From: Lunularia cruciata
Lineage: Eukaryota > Streptophyta > Marchantiopsida > Lunulariales > Lunulariaceae
Reading direction: 5' to 3'
Length of the DNA: 64,000 bases
NCBI GenBank assembly: GCA_948567375.1
Contig: OX419755.1
Location: forward strand, 45,575,001-45,639,000
Of the stretch, positions 36,038 to 48,300 are shown piece by piece. Below the pieces are notes generated by a model that had not been told where the DNA came from, did not search any database, and saw only the letters and a program-made list of their open reading frames with translations. The position numbers were made by a program, and so were the translations under genes. The stretch's first letter is position 1, and each line of letters starts with the position of its first letter.

Positions 36038-38950
36038 CCCTTACATCCAACTCACATGATTAAATACAATCTCTCCAAACCCTAAAAATATAAACTCGCA
36101 TAACTTTCAATTTCCATCTCAAAATTTTTCAACTAAGTCCCCATCGAATTCAAGCATGCATACCAAGAGAATAGAAATGAAATCCATTATCCATCACTCT
36201 CAATGTAATCACTCTAACCCTAAAAACCTAAAATTACTCATAAATTTCTACTCAATTTTCCATAGCCTTCAATCTAGATACCAATGGAACCAAAATTGAA
36301 AAACTAACAAAATCTACTTTTCACCCATTTGATGTATGCATATGAGATCTCTAAAACTCTAGAATATTTTCCCTTTGTAGGGTATTTTCCCTTCCCTCCT
36401 TTCTCCCTCTCTCTCTCGTCCCCTCTCCTCTTGATCTATCTGGGATATGCATAGAAACATGTTCCCGATTGCAGTGTCCACGTGCCTGCCCGTGTATTTC
36501 TCTATGAAGAACTTTCACTAGCTCATTAGAGGTCATGGGAAAGGTATAGTACTTGAATGCGTCACTCATGGTTAGCTCTAATCCGGAGTTAGTCCAAGAG
36601 GAGTTCAGTGTTTCCATATATATACATCTACTTGTTATCACTAATTTTACGTTACTTTAACTAATATCAAGTTTTAAGTAGCTATTAAGAATTCTTGAGC
36701 TTTACGTTGTTTTGTTATTTGGGGTATCGTAACGTGATCTAGCCTTGCGGAGACTATTAAATTAACAAGACTGTCAATCTAATATCTAAACTCATATCTT
36801 TATGTAGACATAAAGTCATTTACTATTAGTTGGTGACCACAAATCATGAAATCAAGAGATTCTGTAACCTAAAATAGAAGTGTATTTTTTTGTATAGATA
36901 TATAGTCATCTGCTTTCTTCTTACTATCTTTTGTTGGTGGTTAAATTATCAACCTATAAATTACATAATTAAACTAAAAAAAATTAACACAATAGAAAAA
37001 AAGAATAAGAGAAAATTCTTCAACACACAATTGAGATATATATTCAATTAGTCTGTTTGAAATTAAATTAAATATAAGATCATATTGGATCTTGAACACA
37101 TATGAATTATATTTATTTATTCACTGAGTCTGCTTTAAATTAAATTAAACACATAAATATTTTGAATAAATATTTAAATAAGCTTGAAATTTCAAATTTT
37201 ACTAAATTGAGTGTAGAAGTATATCATTTTTGTAACGATACCTTACTTTATAGTCAAATATGCAATCTTGGCGAGAGCCGTTTACAATTATGACTAATAT
37301 TAAGGTAGCATATTAGGATAACGTGGTGACCCTATTTATAACATGAGATGTCCAGTCCTATTAGTTTATATATTCTCGTAGGTTTAGGATATGAAGTTCT
37401 AGGCGTTATTCCCATCACCACTGTAATAATCACTGCCCCATATTTTATCTTAAAATCCGCTAGCCTAAAGATGAAAATATCAAGTCTTCTTGTCTAATTA
37501 GTAGAAATTTTAAACATAGTAAACTTTGAAAGGAAACTGAGTTACAGCAGATTACTCTGATACTGATAGCAGTAGACTTATACTGAAGTTACTACCGCCA
37601 ACTCATTAATTCTATGCAAATCAAGGTTTGTTAAACCCACTTCCAAAGAAAATTCCATAGAAACTATTCTAAGTTCTTTTAAACATGAATCGCTAGGGAC
37701 GGATCAAATTTTCTATCGAATTCCGGAAAGAGCAAAACACACAGAAGTTGATATGATCACAAAGTGAATTTGATGCATTTACTTTCACAGTCCTTCGAAA
37801 AAGGAGGCAGGACATATGACATTCTTACTCTCGTCAAAATCTAGTCTAGTCTAGTCTATCAGTGGCATCGTTGCCTCGTAGTAGTTAGTGTCAGCTCGAT
37901 GGGTTGAGACAGAATCAGAGCATCGGGTTTTATCAAGGTCCGGACTGTAAAGCAGACGAATCCACTTCATAATAACGTTGTACTTCCGGAACTGGACGTC
38001 AAACATGTGAGGGTGAATAGGGACAAATTGTAATTGCGTGTAACCGATAGTGAACGCTGTCTCGTTCCCCGAGAGGTTTATTACCGACCAGACACACAGC
38101 GTCGACACAACCACTGTCGATCAGAAGAAGCACTATGCTCAGCTATTGTTGATTTGACTTCGGACACGCACCGTCCTTGGACAGCGGGCTTTTGTGTCGT
38201 CAACTGCCATGATTGTCACAGTGGATGAGCCCATTAAGTTATCGTCTTTTACCGGAGGTTCACGAGTCTGCTGCATGTGCCTCCTGCTCCATCCTTGCAC
38301 TTTAAATGTCAGGAGCCTCAGTGCCTCCTTACATTTTGCCCATCTTCAGATCTGCGCCTGTGAAGTCAGATAGCCATCAGAAGAGTCAGCCCACTTCTGT
38401 CAGCTCGTCCTCTGCAGATCTGCTCGAGTCAAGCCGAAGAACCATCACCGGCTGCAGTCCCCCTTCTCGCGATTGGCCTTCTGCAGATGAGTCAAGTCGA
38501 AGACCAACGTGCAACCTGAAGCTGGCTGCTGTCCAGGGAGTAGACCAACAGTCTACGTAGAGACATGGCCAGGTGAGTTGCGATCAGTTCCGTTCTCAAC
38601 AGGCTTCTGCAGTCCCAGTCGTCTGTCTGAGAATTGAGCATATCCATGAGAAAAGCATCTGTCTCATGTTGATACATCCTCAGCTCAATGTGCTTAGGTG
38701 AAATGTGTACAGTCTATGTGGTAAGTGCTTCAGTTTCAAGTAGCTCTCCCAGTTTCAAGCTGGTGAGGAATTCGGTATCCAATGCATGCTTATGCTACGC
38801 TAGAGAATATTGTGGCTCGGTTGCTAGCCATCGTGTATGCACGTCTATGGTCGAAGGAGGATATTTCACGTAGACAAAGCGTTGTTTGTCTCCGATTCTG
38901 GGTTGTTTTCATATTTGAACCTATGCGCGAAATGTGATGGAATGCGCTGA
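36038..38950. other. Intergenic, AT-rich then mixed
   Basis: Up to about 37830 the DNA is AT-rich without frames of note. A short (CTAGT)n run lies at about 37841-37857. From 37850 composition becomes gene-like, but no family was recognised; this may include the expansin promoter and an upstream exon. Confidence 0.45.
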
Positions 38951-39004
38951 ACCATTGACTACAGGAAGACTGCGCACAGGTTCGCAGAAGTCGTAACAGT
39001 TATA

Positions 39005-40088
39005 ATGCTTGTCCTGGGCGTGGGGCATTTAAAATCCGCCCGTGCAATTGATTGGAACTGGAATTCTGCTCATGCTACCTTCTATGGCGGAAGCAATGCT
39101 CAGGGAACGCAGGGTAAGAACAGTTCTGTAGTTGTGATCCAAATCACGAGAGCAAACGCGAGTGTGGTGATAACTACAGTATAGAGAAAGATGGCGACAC
39201 CTGTCATTGACTTACGTCAACCACAGGAATTCAATTTTGGAGATTACTGTGCGTCTGATGAACTGATGCATGAACTGATGTTACTTTCCCGTATCGATGA
39301 TAAACAGGTGGGGCCTGCGGGTATGGCAATCTGTATAATACAGGATATGGGATCCAGACTGCTGCCCTCAGTGGCACGCTGTTTAGAAACGGAGCAGCAT
39401 GTGGAGCGTGCTTCGAGATTAAGTGCGCCTCCACTTCTTCTCGATGGTGTAAACCTGGTGCTGGTTCCATCAAGATAACGGCTACTAATTTGTGCCCTCA
39501 GAATTTGGCTCACCCTAGCAACAACGGCGGCTGGTGTAATAATCCGCGCGAGCACTTTGACATGGCCCAGCCTGCTTACGAGGAAATTGCGATCTACAAA
39601 GGCGGTATCGTACCGGTGTATTACAGAAGGTAAAATAACATTCCTTGAATTTCTGGAACATACTACCGGATCGGAGTATTGGACTTTGAAATGATCAGAT
39701 AACTATTTGCGAAGTAATGGATTTATATATCAGATACAGAGAAGGTTTGACGGTTTGGTTTGAATTGTACGTGTGCAGGGTCTCATGCAGAAGAAATGGC
39801 GGAATCCGCTTTACAATGTACGGGAATGCGTGGGCCATCATGATTCTCGTAACCAATGTAGCAGGAGCAGGAAACCCCATTTTAGTGTCGATAAAAACCC
39901 CTACCACAAACTGGATGAATCTTCGACGAAACTGGGGTTCGAACTGGGAGTTAAAGGACAAGGCATTCGTCGAGGCGAAGTTATCTATCCGGCTAACAAC
40001 GGAAGACGGTCGATCAGTAACGTCATGGGATGTGATCCCGTCCAATTGGCGTTTTCAGCAAACATACCAAGGACAGAATTTCTGGTAA
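39005..40088 (+). CDS. Alpha-expansin (EXPA), at least three exons
   Basis: Exons 39005-39113, 39308-39629 and 39779-40088 join in phase to about 246 residues, the usual expansin length. Expansins are secreted wall proteins that loosen cellulose-xyloglucan contacts at acid pH without hydrolysis. Exon 1 encodes a signal-peptide end ([13 protein letters not shown]) and [14 protein letters not shown]. Exon 2 has the double-psi barrel with [15 protein letters not shown], a Cys-rich [16 protein letters not shown], and the HFD motif ([16 protein letters not shown]). Exon 3 is the CBM63-like domain: [32 protein letters not shown], then [15 protein letters not shown]. The first Met gives a short signal peptide with no basic start, and the frame is open back to 38951 with an acceptor-like CTACAG before 38965. 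An upstream first exon is therefore possible. Confidence 0.9.
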
Positions 40089-40235
40089 CGTGTACCAGCG
40101 TAACAGTTCGTTAGAATGTAATAGTGACATAAAATTTCTCTCGGTTCTAAGACAGAGACACTGTAAGAAACACTATGAAATACTGCAAGTGAAGTGTAGG
40201 GGCTTTCTTACTGAAAATGTACTCGACCAGTTTAC

Positions 40236-40565
40236 TCAATAAACATGCTGTGTTTTCTCATCTATTGTTACTTTTGTTCGCCGCCACAACGAAACAAGGA
40301 AGGAGAGGAGGAGGACAGCCATTAAGATAACTTCAGGCCGGTAGTCAAGCCAACACCCTGAATTATCTTCAGCAGCTAAAATATATAGAAACAATCCGAT
40401 GCTACCAGCAAAGAACGAAATTTCCCAGTCTAAAGTTCTTCTCAGCCCTTTACATCCCTCATTCGCAGTCGCTGTTGCTGCAGCTTCTGCGTTGTCGGCG
40501 GATACTTCCTTCGCGGACCAGGGAACAACCCCTCTTAAACTCTCACCCCGATCTCCAGGTGCCAT
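40236..40565 (-). CDS. Possible small two-helix membrane protein
   Basis: An uninterrupted 109-residue frame with an ordinary Met start (MAPGDRGESLRG). It has a hydrophilic first half and two hydrophobic stretches, ISFFAGSIGLFLYILAA and EVILMAVLLLSFLVSLW. A basic end (RRTKVTIDEK) follows the second helix. The layout fits a small tail membrane protein. I do not recognise a family. It is convergent with the expansin gene and their 3' ends would overlap. It could be a chance frame, but length and two clear helices in mixed-composition DNA make it worth keeping. Confidence 0.4.
   Translation of the reverse strand: MAPGDRGESLRGVVPWSAKEVSADNAEAAATATANEGCKGLRRTLDWEISFFAGSIGLFLYILAAEDNSGCWLDYRPEVILMAVLLLSFLVSLWRRTKVTIDEKTQHVY
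40238..40243 (+). terminator. Poly(A) signal of the expansin gene
   Basis: AATAAA 150 bp after the expansin stop codon, a plausible polyadenylation signal. It lies inside the 3' end of the opposing small reading frame. Confidence 0.45.
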
Positions 40566-43500
40566 CGCACACTAAATCTTTACATTCGTTACTCAACTGG
40601 GAACCTACCTCCAATTTGCAGATCTAGATCTAGAGTAGGTAAAATTTTATCCATCTTGCGAAGAGTCAAACTAGCTACACTCTACTAAGATTTCTTTGCA
40701 GATCTATGCGCCAGCCCATTTGAAACCTACCTGTGCGATAGTTTATTTGACAAACCACATCAGTGTTTCATTTGTAGTGAGCTCTTACAATACATGTGTC
40801 CTGGTTCACTCAAGAACAGGGAAGTTTGACCGCTTCTGACAGGAATTTGTTCTCCAGACGGGTTTGGTATTTCTGCTAATCAAGATCGAGTCACTACTCT
40901 GCGTCGGTTGAGGGACGGATGCTCAATATACGCATGGCATAGTTGCCGTAAGTGTGCCACCTATTAAGGAGGTTCCATCGGCAACGTCGAGAGTTTTGAC
41001 GCCTGGAGCCGCTTGGGGTCTTTCACAGTGCAACTTCTTCGAGCTTAACTTCTTGGATGCTGGAGGTCTGTCTGTGGACCTTCCCTCCGTAGAGATCTTC
41101 TTCATATTTACGGGATGGGGGAAAATCGAAGCTGTTTCTGTGCATGACTTTCTCCATTGGTTGCACTTTTCTCTTCCTTCCTCCCACTGCAGATATCGAA
41201 GAAGAGTATAACCCGTTCGTGTTGAGTACTTACTTACCTCAAGTCTTTGGCCAGTCCGTACTTTCTACTCTTTCATACACTGTCCAAGGAGAGTTTGGAG
41301 ATTAGAGATTAGTACTTGAGTTCCCCTTGACCAGTAAATGCTTCTCAATTCCTATTCCAGAAGACGTCCCTTTTTCCCCTTACGGCCCCTGGTATGGCGA
41401 ACAAGTTTACTTTCACACCTCAACTTGCAGTGTCAGCGTATACCGAACATCAAACTGGAATGGTTGTACGTTGCTTCCATGACTCCCCTAACGCTACTCC
41501 TGTGTCGTGATGTCTTTTCTTTGTGACCTTGAGCGTCTCTCGGGAATGAGTGGAAATTCCCATTCCAATTCTGAGTGACTTTCAAAGTGCGAACGGCCAA
41601 ATAAATGACAGCCGTGATCCATTGTCAGATAGTGAACAACAAATGAAAACTTTGAAAAGTACTACCAAAACCTGCAGCAGAAACACATCTGGTGAAATTC
41701 GAGACCAGCAGATCTTTCGCATCTGATCACTTTCGGTTTCTCGTAGCGGCAAGTGAGCCAAAGATTTCACTCATCTTTCTGAGCGGCTCGGAAGAAGCAA
41801 ACATTTATCATGAACGTAAATGATTCACAATATCAAGAAGTCGACGGAAATTTACGTGACATGCAGCGCGGAGTGTTTGATGAGACATGACCGACCCAAA
41901 TTGCAGATTACGCGACTCGGCACCCTGGTCTTTGAAACCTGGCACTTGGTTGGTTGCTGAGGTTGATTAATCAACGACTAGTCTGGGTCTACCGTAGCTT
42001 TTCAAAGAGACTTATATAGATTAGACGTGTGGGTCATCTCAATTAGGATTTCTGCGTTCCTTGTGAAAGCGTTTACAGCTCGATTTCGTCTGGAAACATA
42101 GTTCTTGGTTCCATTCCTTGCTATCTCAAGAGGTAACTACATAGTCCTTGATCAAGGACAAGTCCACGACACCCCTCGTCTCCTCATTCGTCACCGGGAC
42201 TGCACTTTTCGTCGATCTCGGTAACGGAGGATGTTGCGCACGCATGCGGGAATGTTCCATCTTTCTATCCACGGCCAGTTTTGTAAAGACTCTTGTAAGC
42301 CGTGTGCTTGCTAAAAACATGATTAGTTTACGAATAGCAATTTGAAGTACATGCACGCCTAACAATTGCGGTTAAACGTGACTGCAAGTACGTACGGGCG
42401 TTACATTGGGACACAAAACGTACCTTCCAAAACCAAAGTTGAGACTTCGTCAGACTACCATGTGACGTCAAGCGTGTGATCTTCTTTGACATTGATTCCA
42501 TGCCTTAGTCCAGTGCTGCCCAGATAGGTACCGGAGAATTGGCGGTGTGTGCGGACAGGGCAACATATGGTGTCCGATCGCAGCGCGAAGATAGATATAG
42601 ATAGATGAGAGCGAGGAAAGATATGGAAATATTGTAGATTATCCAGCCTTGGGGCTCTTCCAGACTAAAGTCAGTGCACTATCAAAGTGCTTGTACAAAA
42701 TGCCGTCCTTGAAACTTAGTATTAAGCACTGTCAAATATGAGACAGGTAGCACAATGTCTACACAGACAGCGAATTAGTGATAGAATGAGACGTGTATTA
42801 AGGTACGTCTGGTCATCCTTTACAACAAATTGTCATAACTTTTATGGGTCAGTATGGAATTTAAGCCATAGGTGAGAAACGAGCACGCTATTCAAGAAAA
42901 GGATGGGGAGACTGACAATACAACATTCACCAAATTTCGCTGTTCATCTTGAGAGCAGTGTGACTAACATACATCCCTTGGCGTAATAGGAACGCCTCTT
43001 ACTTCAGACAAGGAACGTTCCTCCAGGAGGCAAAGCAGTCCATTTGCTCTTTGCACTTCAGTGGCGAACTTGGTGAAAGTCGTACGAAGCTGGATCAGTT
43101 GTTATTTACTACATTACCCGTCGTAACGAACTAATGTTTCTTTAATCAGCAGTGGAGATTTGGAAGGCCAGCCTAGTCCAGACAGCTTTGTACTTCTCGT
43201 CCTAACCTTTACCGCATAGTCTCGCAACATCTGAGGTAACCGTGACACGTGCAAAATAAATTACGTCCTATGACGTCGCGACTTCATTTGACAAAGTTCT
43301 CAATCTCTCCCTGTTAAAAGTAACTTCCTACGCAAAGAGGAAATGCGCGAGACAAAACCAAGTAGATTCATTATCCTCTGTAGGAATCTAATGGAATCGA
43401 TAGCATACAACGCCCTTTTACTTGATGGTAGACGACAGTATACACCTGGTGAGATCACCTATAAAGCTCTCGCTCAAGGATCTTCTTGACGTGGGACATA

Positions 43501-44490
43501 TTCCAAATCCACATATCTGCAAAACAAACACGGGAAAGGCAGCCAAGACTCCAAGAGACTGCCCAATCATATCCCAGAAAAGATACATAGCCGTCCAACA
43601 ATGGTGAAATTGTCATATCTCTAAGAAAAACTGCGAGTACTGTTCCTATTCAAAGTTCGCGAGGTACCCAAGAAACACATACTGAGATAAGCTAGACACA
43701 GAAGGCCTATTTTACAACAAATTTTGTAAAGGACGAAACCGAAACCGAGTGAACTCAGCTTGTTTTATTTGTACTGCTTGAGTGCGATTGCTATCTCCTT
43801 AGATGCCAGGCAACTCGTGCGATAAGACGTCGAACCTAGAAATAATTACAGTTGATTGTCATTTGGCAAGCCACCACCAGAGGCAGGGCAAAAGCACCAG
43901 CAAATTGTCCTTGGACGGAAATTGCCATGGATTATGTCGGACCTTGTATCCCACTAGCAAATATGAAGCAGTCTTCTATCCACGCCGGGTCACCCGTCAA
44001 AGATTCCTTCCTCCACGATTTCTTAAAAAGCACTGCAAGAAACATACATAGAGAGAATAATCCCACGAAGTCCCAAGCTCACACACGAACCAAACAGATT
44101 AGCCCATATGTGAAACAAACCAAAAGGTTTACATACTTCACAATGCGAGTCTTGGTCTCTCCAGATTGCAAGAAACTCAACACCCAGAGCAATTCAGAAA
44201 CCCCATTGGAAGTCTAAAATATATCACATGTCACCCATGGCTACAACATAAAGAGATATACTGCTCAGCATAGTTAAAAGAATTTATTTCGTAAAAATAA
44301 GGTGATAGGAATAATCATCTCACAATTTTGAAAAAATGCAAATCATCCATTGGCTGGAAGTCCAAGTAGGAGCTTCAGAACCACCAACTATTTATCAAAC
44401 TTACCTACGAACTGTGACAGGCACGTAGCTTCTGACATGCACGAGGTGATGCTCATCTGCGGCTAAAAGTTCCTGGGCCATGGCCGCATG
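40566..44490. other. Intergenic, no recognised gene
   Basis: Gene-like base composition but only short frames. A plus-strand frame near 41360-41475 (containing SPYGPWYGEQVYFHTSTCSV) and a minus-strand one near 41000-41150 are of unknown meaning. No RNA gene was recognised. Confidence 0.45.
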
Positions 44491-44495
44491 TCCAA

Positions 44496-44516
44496 CCCCA
44501 CCCCCAACCCCAACCC
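44496..44516 (-). other. G-quadruplex motif
   Basis: Four C runs (4, 5, 4 and 3 bases) separated by 1-2 bases on the plus strand make a canonical four-run G-quadruplex motif on the minus strand. It is 0.8 kb past the end of the RRM/RS gene. Confidence 0.6.
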
Positions 44517-45085
44517 AATGGCGGGCCCAGCCAGCCCACAAGCATTCGAATCTTGTCAAGATGTGCAACGTTATGCACATTGAAGCTTATGCACGTTAAA
44601 CACTCAACCCCAGATACAACTGATTCAAATTCCATCATCTAAATGAGATATGGCTAGCTACTTTGAACAGATCTCCAGCCGGAAACCATCAATGTGTCAT
44701 GCCAAAGCTCAAAACAGAAGTTTATATGAACTGCAAACCCACTTGGAAACATGATGATGCAGTACACGCTGAGAAAGAGTACAAAGAGTAGACATTTTTG
44801 ATACGAATGGAACTTATTCCTGACATCATTCATCGGACCAACAAAGCGACCGTAATGAGGAAGCCAAATGATCCAAATCAACAAACTTCATTCACAAGTG
44901 ATGTTCGGACGCAAACAACTGATCAAGCCTGTATAAGTAGTAGGCCAGTCTGGCTACCTAAAGCTTTTGTGAGAAGGGACCAAGCCGCAGAGACGGTGCT
45001 TGACCATGTACGAAGCCAGCCAAGGTGCTCACCATTCCTGCAAAAAAATCATGCCCACACGACTGCGGGCAGCCTGACACAAGGA

Positions 45086-45113
45086 CCCAACCCATCCCAT
45101 CCCAGCCCAGCCC
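45086..45113 (-). other. Six-run G-quadruplex motif
   Basis: Six CCC triplets at an exact 5-bp period on the plus strand; the minus strand therefore has six GGG runs with two-base loops. It lies about 200 bp past the stop of the RRM/RS gene, on its coding strand, and may be in its 3' UTR. Confidence 0.65.
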
Positions 45114-45311
45114 TTATTGCTTCATGCTGACTGCAACCTCCTCTTAGCTCCAGGTCCTTAGCATCCTGAATCAAGCCTGCGTTAACCACACGCACATCGC
45201 TGGGCACCTCTCGAAGATGGTTTGAGAAGCGTAATCATCAAATGCAGTGAACAAGTTTAACAGATATCAACAAGTCAAAGGCCAACATGAATGGCTACTA
45301 AATACAGTCTT

Positions 45312-48300
45312 TCATTCACTAGAACTTATGCTTCGAGAAACTGATTTGGAGTGTCCTCTTCTCTTCTTCTTGTGCCGACTTGAACTCTTCTTCCTCATCA
45401 AAGCGTCATCACTCAGTCCTTTGCTTTTGATCAGATCCATCGATGGACCAAACTCCACTTCTGCAGATTCGGATGAAGAATGCCGCCTTCTATGCTTGTG
45501 CTTTCGCTTTTTGTCCTTTCGCTTTTCAGCATCTTCGTCCTTCCTATGCTTTCTCTTGTGTCGACGCTTATCTTTGTCTTTCCGACCTTCTCCATCTTTC
45601 TCATCATCTTCGTCTTCTTCATGCTCCACTTCCTCATCAAATCCTCTGTCCATCTCATCCTCATGACGATGCTTCTTCCGGTGTTTGCGGTGCCTTTCCT
45701 GCTTCTTCTCACTTTCGAACTCTTCTTCATCAGCTTTCTCCTCATGCACTCTTAGCCTTTTACTAATTTTGTGAACCTCAACGCGTTCAGTGCCTTCTCT
45801 TGCTTCTGGAGCTGCTGGCACAAGGTCGACGGTTACAACATCCTCCAGATCGTTTCTTTCTTGCATAGCTTTCTCCCTGGTACTAAGAGGTTTAGACTTT
45901 GAAGATTCCCTAACGTCTTTCTGCTCCTTCGCTGGATCTTGTACATCATAGCTAAGTCTGGCATCAGGGCGACCATCATCAGACACATGGCCGTCTTCCT
46001 CCCGGCGTGCCCTACCTCTACTTCTTTCATCTTTCGCCTCTGATATTCTAAAACTCACTTTGCTCACTTCTTCAATCTCCACTGCCACTCTCTCTAAAGT
46101 GACCCGCTCGAGGTCATGGTCCACGGCTCTACCGAGAGAGTCTCTGTCTCTTTCCTTCTCTCTCCCTTGGCTAGCGACACTTGACTCTTTAGTGAGCCTT
46201 GAATCAGACTCGTGACTAGCTTTGAAACCCCTAGGCTGCTCAGCGCCACTGCGGGCGTTTAAAGCAAATTGCCGAGCGTCTTCTACCACAACTTTACTGA
46301 GACTCGGCTCGTCCTCCTTTGACCTTCTCTCTGGCATCTTATATTTATCTCTGCTTCTCACTTTTTCTTTCTCCTTCAACTTCATATCATCCCGCCAATC
46401 ATCAAGTTCTTCTTCATCTTCATCACTCCTATCCAAGCGTTGAAAAGGTTTGTCCATACTTCGTCCATCCCCTTTCCTCGCTAGTTTTCGTTTAAACTCC
46501 TTCACAGCAAGAACTTCGGTATCATACTGGGATGGTACTTCACCCTTCCCACTGTGTCCTATTACATCTCTGTGGGGATAGTCATCATGAGTTTTAAACG
46601 AGCCACGTAAACCAGAAACTTCTCCGCGTCCAACTCCCACCTCCTTCAGAGATTTTGTTGGCGAACACTCAGCAGGGATGGAAAAGGACTGTGAAACATG
46701 AGCGAAGGTAGACTCTTTCACCGCGTTAGTATCCTCGCCAAATATGTGTAGCTCTAACGCAGTTGCTTGCCTTGGAGCAACCTCCATTTCCGGTCCAACC
46801 TCTGTAGAAGTGGCTTGCATAGAACCTGCTTCCATTTCTGGTCCAGACGCCGCACTCAACTGTTTGTTCTCGTAACTTGACAATCCATCAGAAGGGCTAG
46901 GACTCTTGATTTTCTTGATGGGGCTCTGACTCGCCTTCTTTGTTGCCAAGCTCGGACTACGACTCCGGCTGGCAGCAGATGGGCTCTTCTTCAGTTCCTT
47001 TGACACAGAACGTGATCGACGGGAGCTTCTCGCATGTCTGCTCCGCTCTTCTCTTCGCCTTCTGGGAGAAGGTGTGCGTTCCCGATCCCTCCTATGACGC
47101 GGTGAAGGAGAAGGTGTCCGAGACCTCCGTCGAACGCGGCTTCTACTTCGACTCCGATGTGAGCTTCGGGAGTAATGGTCCCTTTCTCTGTCTCTCCCCC
47201 AGTCCCTCCTGACATAGTAGCGTGGATAGCCATCACGTCCTCCCCTGTAATGACTTCCACGATCTCTACTCGGACTTCTGTATCGACGGCGATCTCTCGA
47301 AGGTGATCGAGACCGGCGATCTCGCCGGTACCGAATAGGCGAGAAGGACCGCGACCGTCGGTCGCGGCGGTACCTTACTGGAGACCGAGATTTAGTCTTT
47401 GACCTTGAGCGTGACCGAGATCTGCACAAGACGAGGAAGCTATACACGTCAGCCCAAGTACTAGCTAGCCAGTTGACGCATTGATCTAACAACTCGGTCC
47501 GCAACCTACATAATTGAATAAACTTCGCTATGATGTTCTATAAAGTCTCACAATGTTAGCTCTCCTACATACATACAAACTTCTCTCATATTTTGTACCT
47601 ATCACTCTTCCTTCTTGAACAACCTTATTCGTTTCAGTATCAACCCAGGGCATGGAATCTATAGTAAGACTGAGGCATTCACTGAACTGCGATTAGTCCA
47701 CCATCTGTGCAGAAATACCTATCGACAGTCTTTTGGTTTCACTCTTATTTGAGTAAAACCAAGCATTTGACAATAATGTTACTAAATGTAGAATTGTCAA
47801 TACACAAGTCTGCATAAATAGAAACAGTCTGAATATAGGGATAACATTGACAGAAAATGCCCATATCAATCCAAGATCCAGAATCTGGTATAGGAAACAG
47901 GAAGAAGAGCCAACCGTGAAGGAGATTTCTCCTGCTGCTCTTGACCAGCTTCTCCATCAGGTTTTAGGAGCTTGCTGATATCTGCAGCTCGTGCAGCAGC
48001 CATCTCGGCAGCAGACTTCACCGTGGCAGCTCGGGCAGCAGCTTGTTGAGTGGCCATTGCCTGCTGCATGAAGAGTGCTTGTTGAAATTGCAACTGTTGC
48101 ATGGCCACAGCTTGCTGCATCATCATCGGCAGAGGAGGAGGAGTAGCAGCTGTAGATACACCACCACCCGACCCACCACTTGTTCCCTGCTTACTAGCTG
48201 CCTTGCTCACTTTTTTCTCAAGTTCCACCTTAATTTGACGGGAGCCGACTTCCATATTATTCAACGCAAGAGCTGCCTTGGCTTCGTCCGGGCTGGAGTA

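Noticed and set aside
41338-41526. Secreted-looking frames near 41.35-41.5 kb
   Set aside because: Short, without a signal peptide or homologous exon nearby; cannot be supported.
45443-45766. Plus-strand frames opposite the RS domain (for example 107 codons at 45443)
   Set aside because: They mirror the Lys/Arg/Glu-rich codons of the RRM/RS gene and have no independent support.
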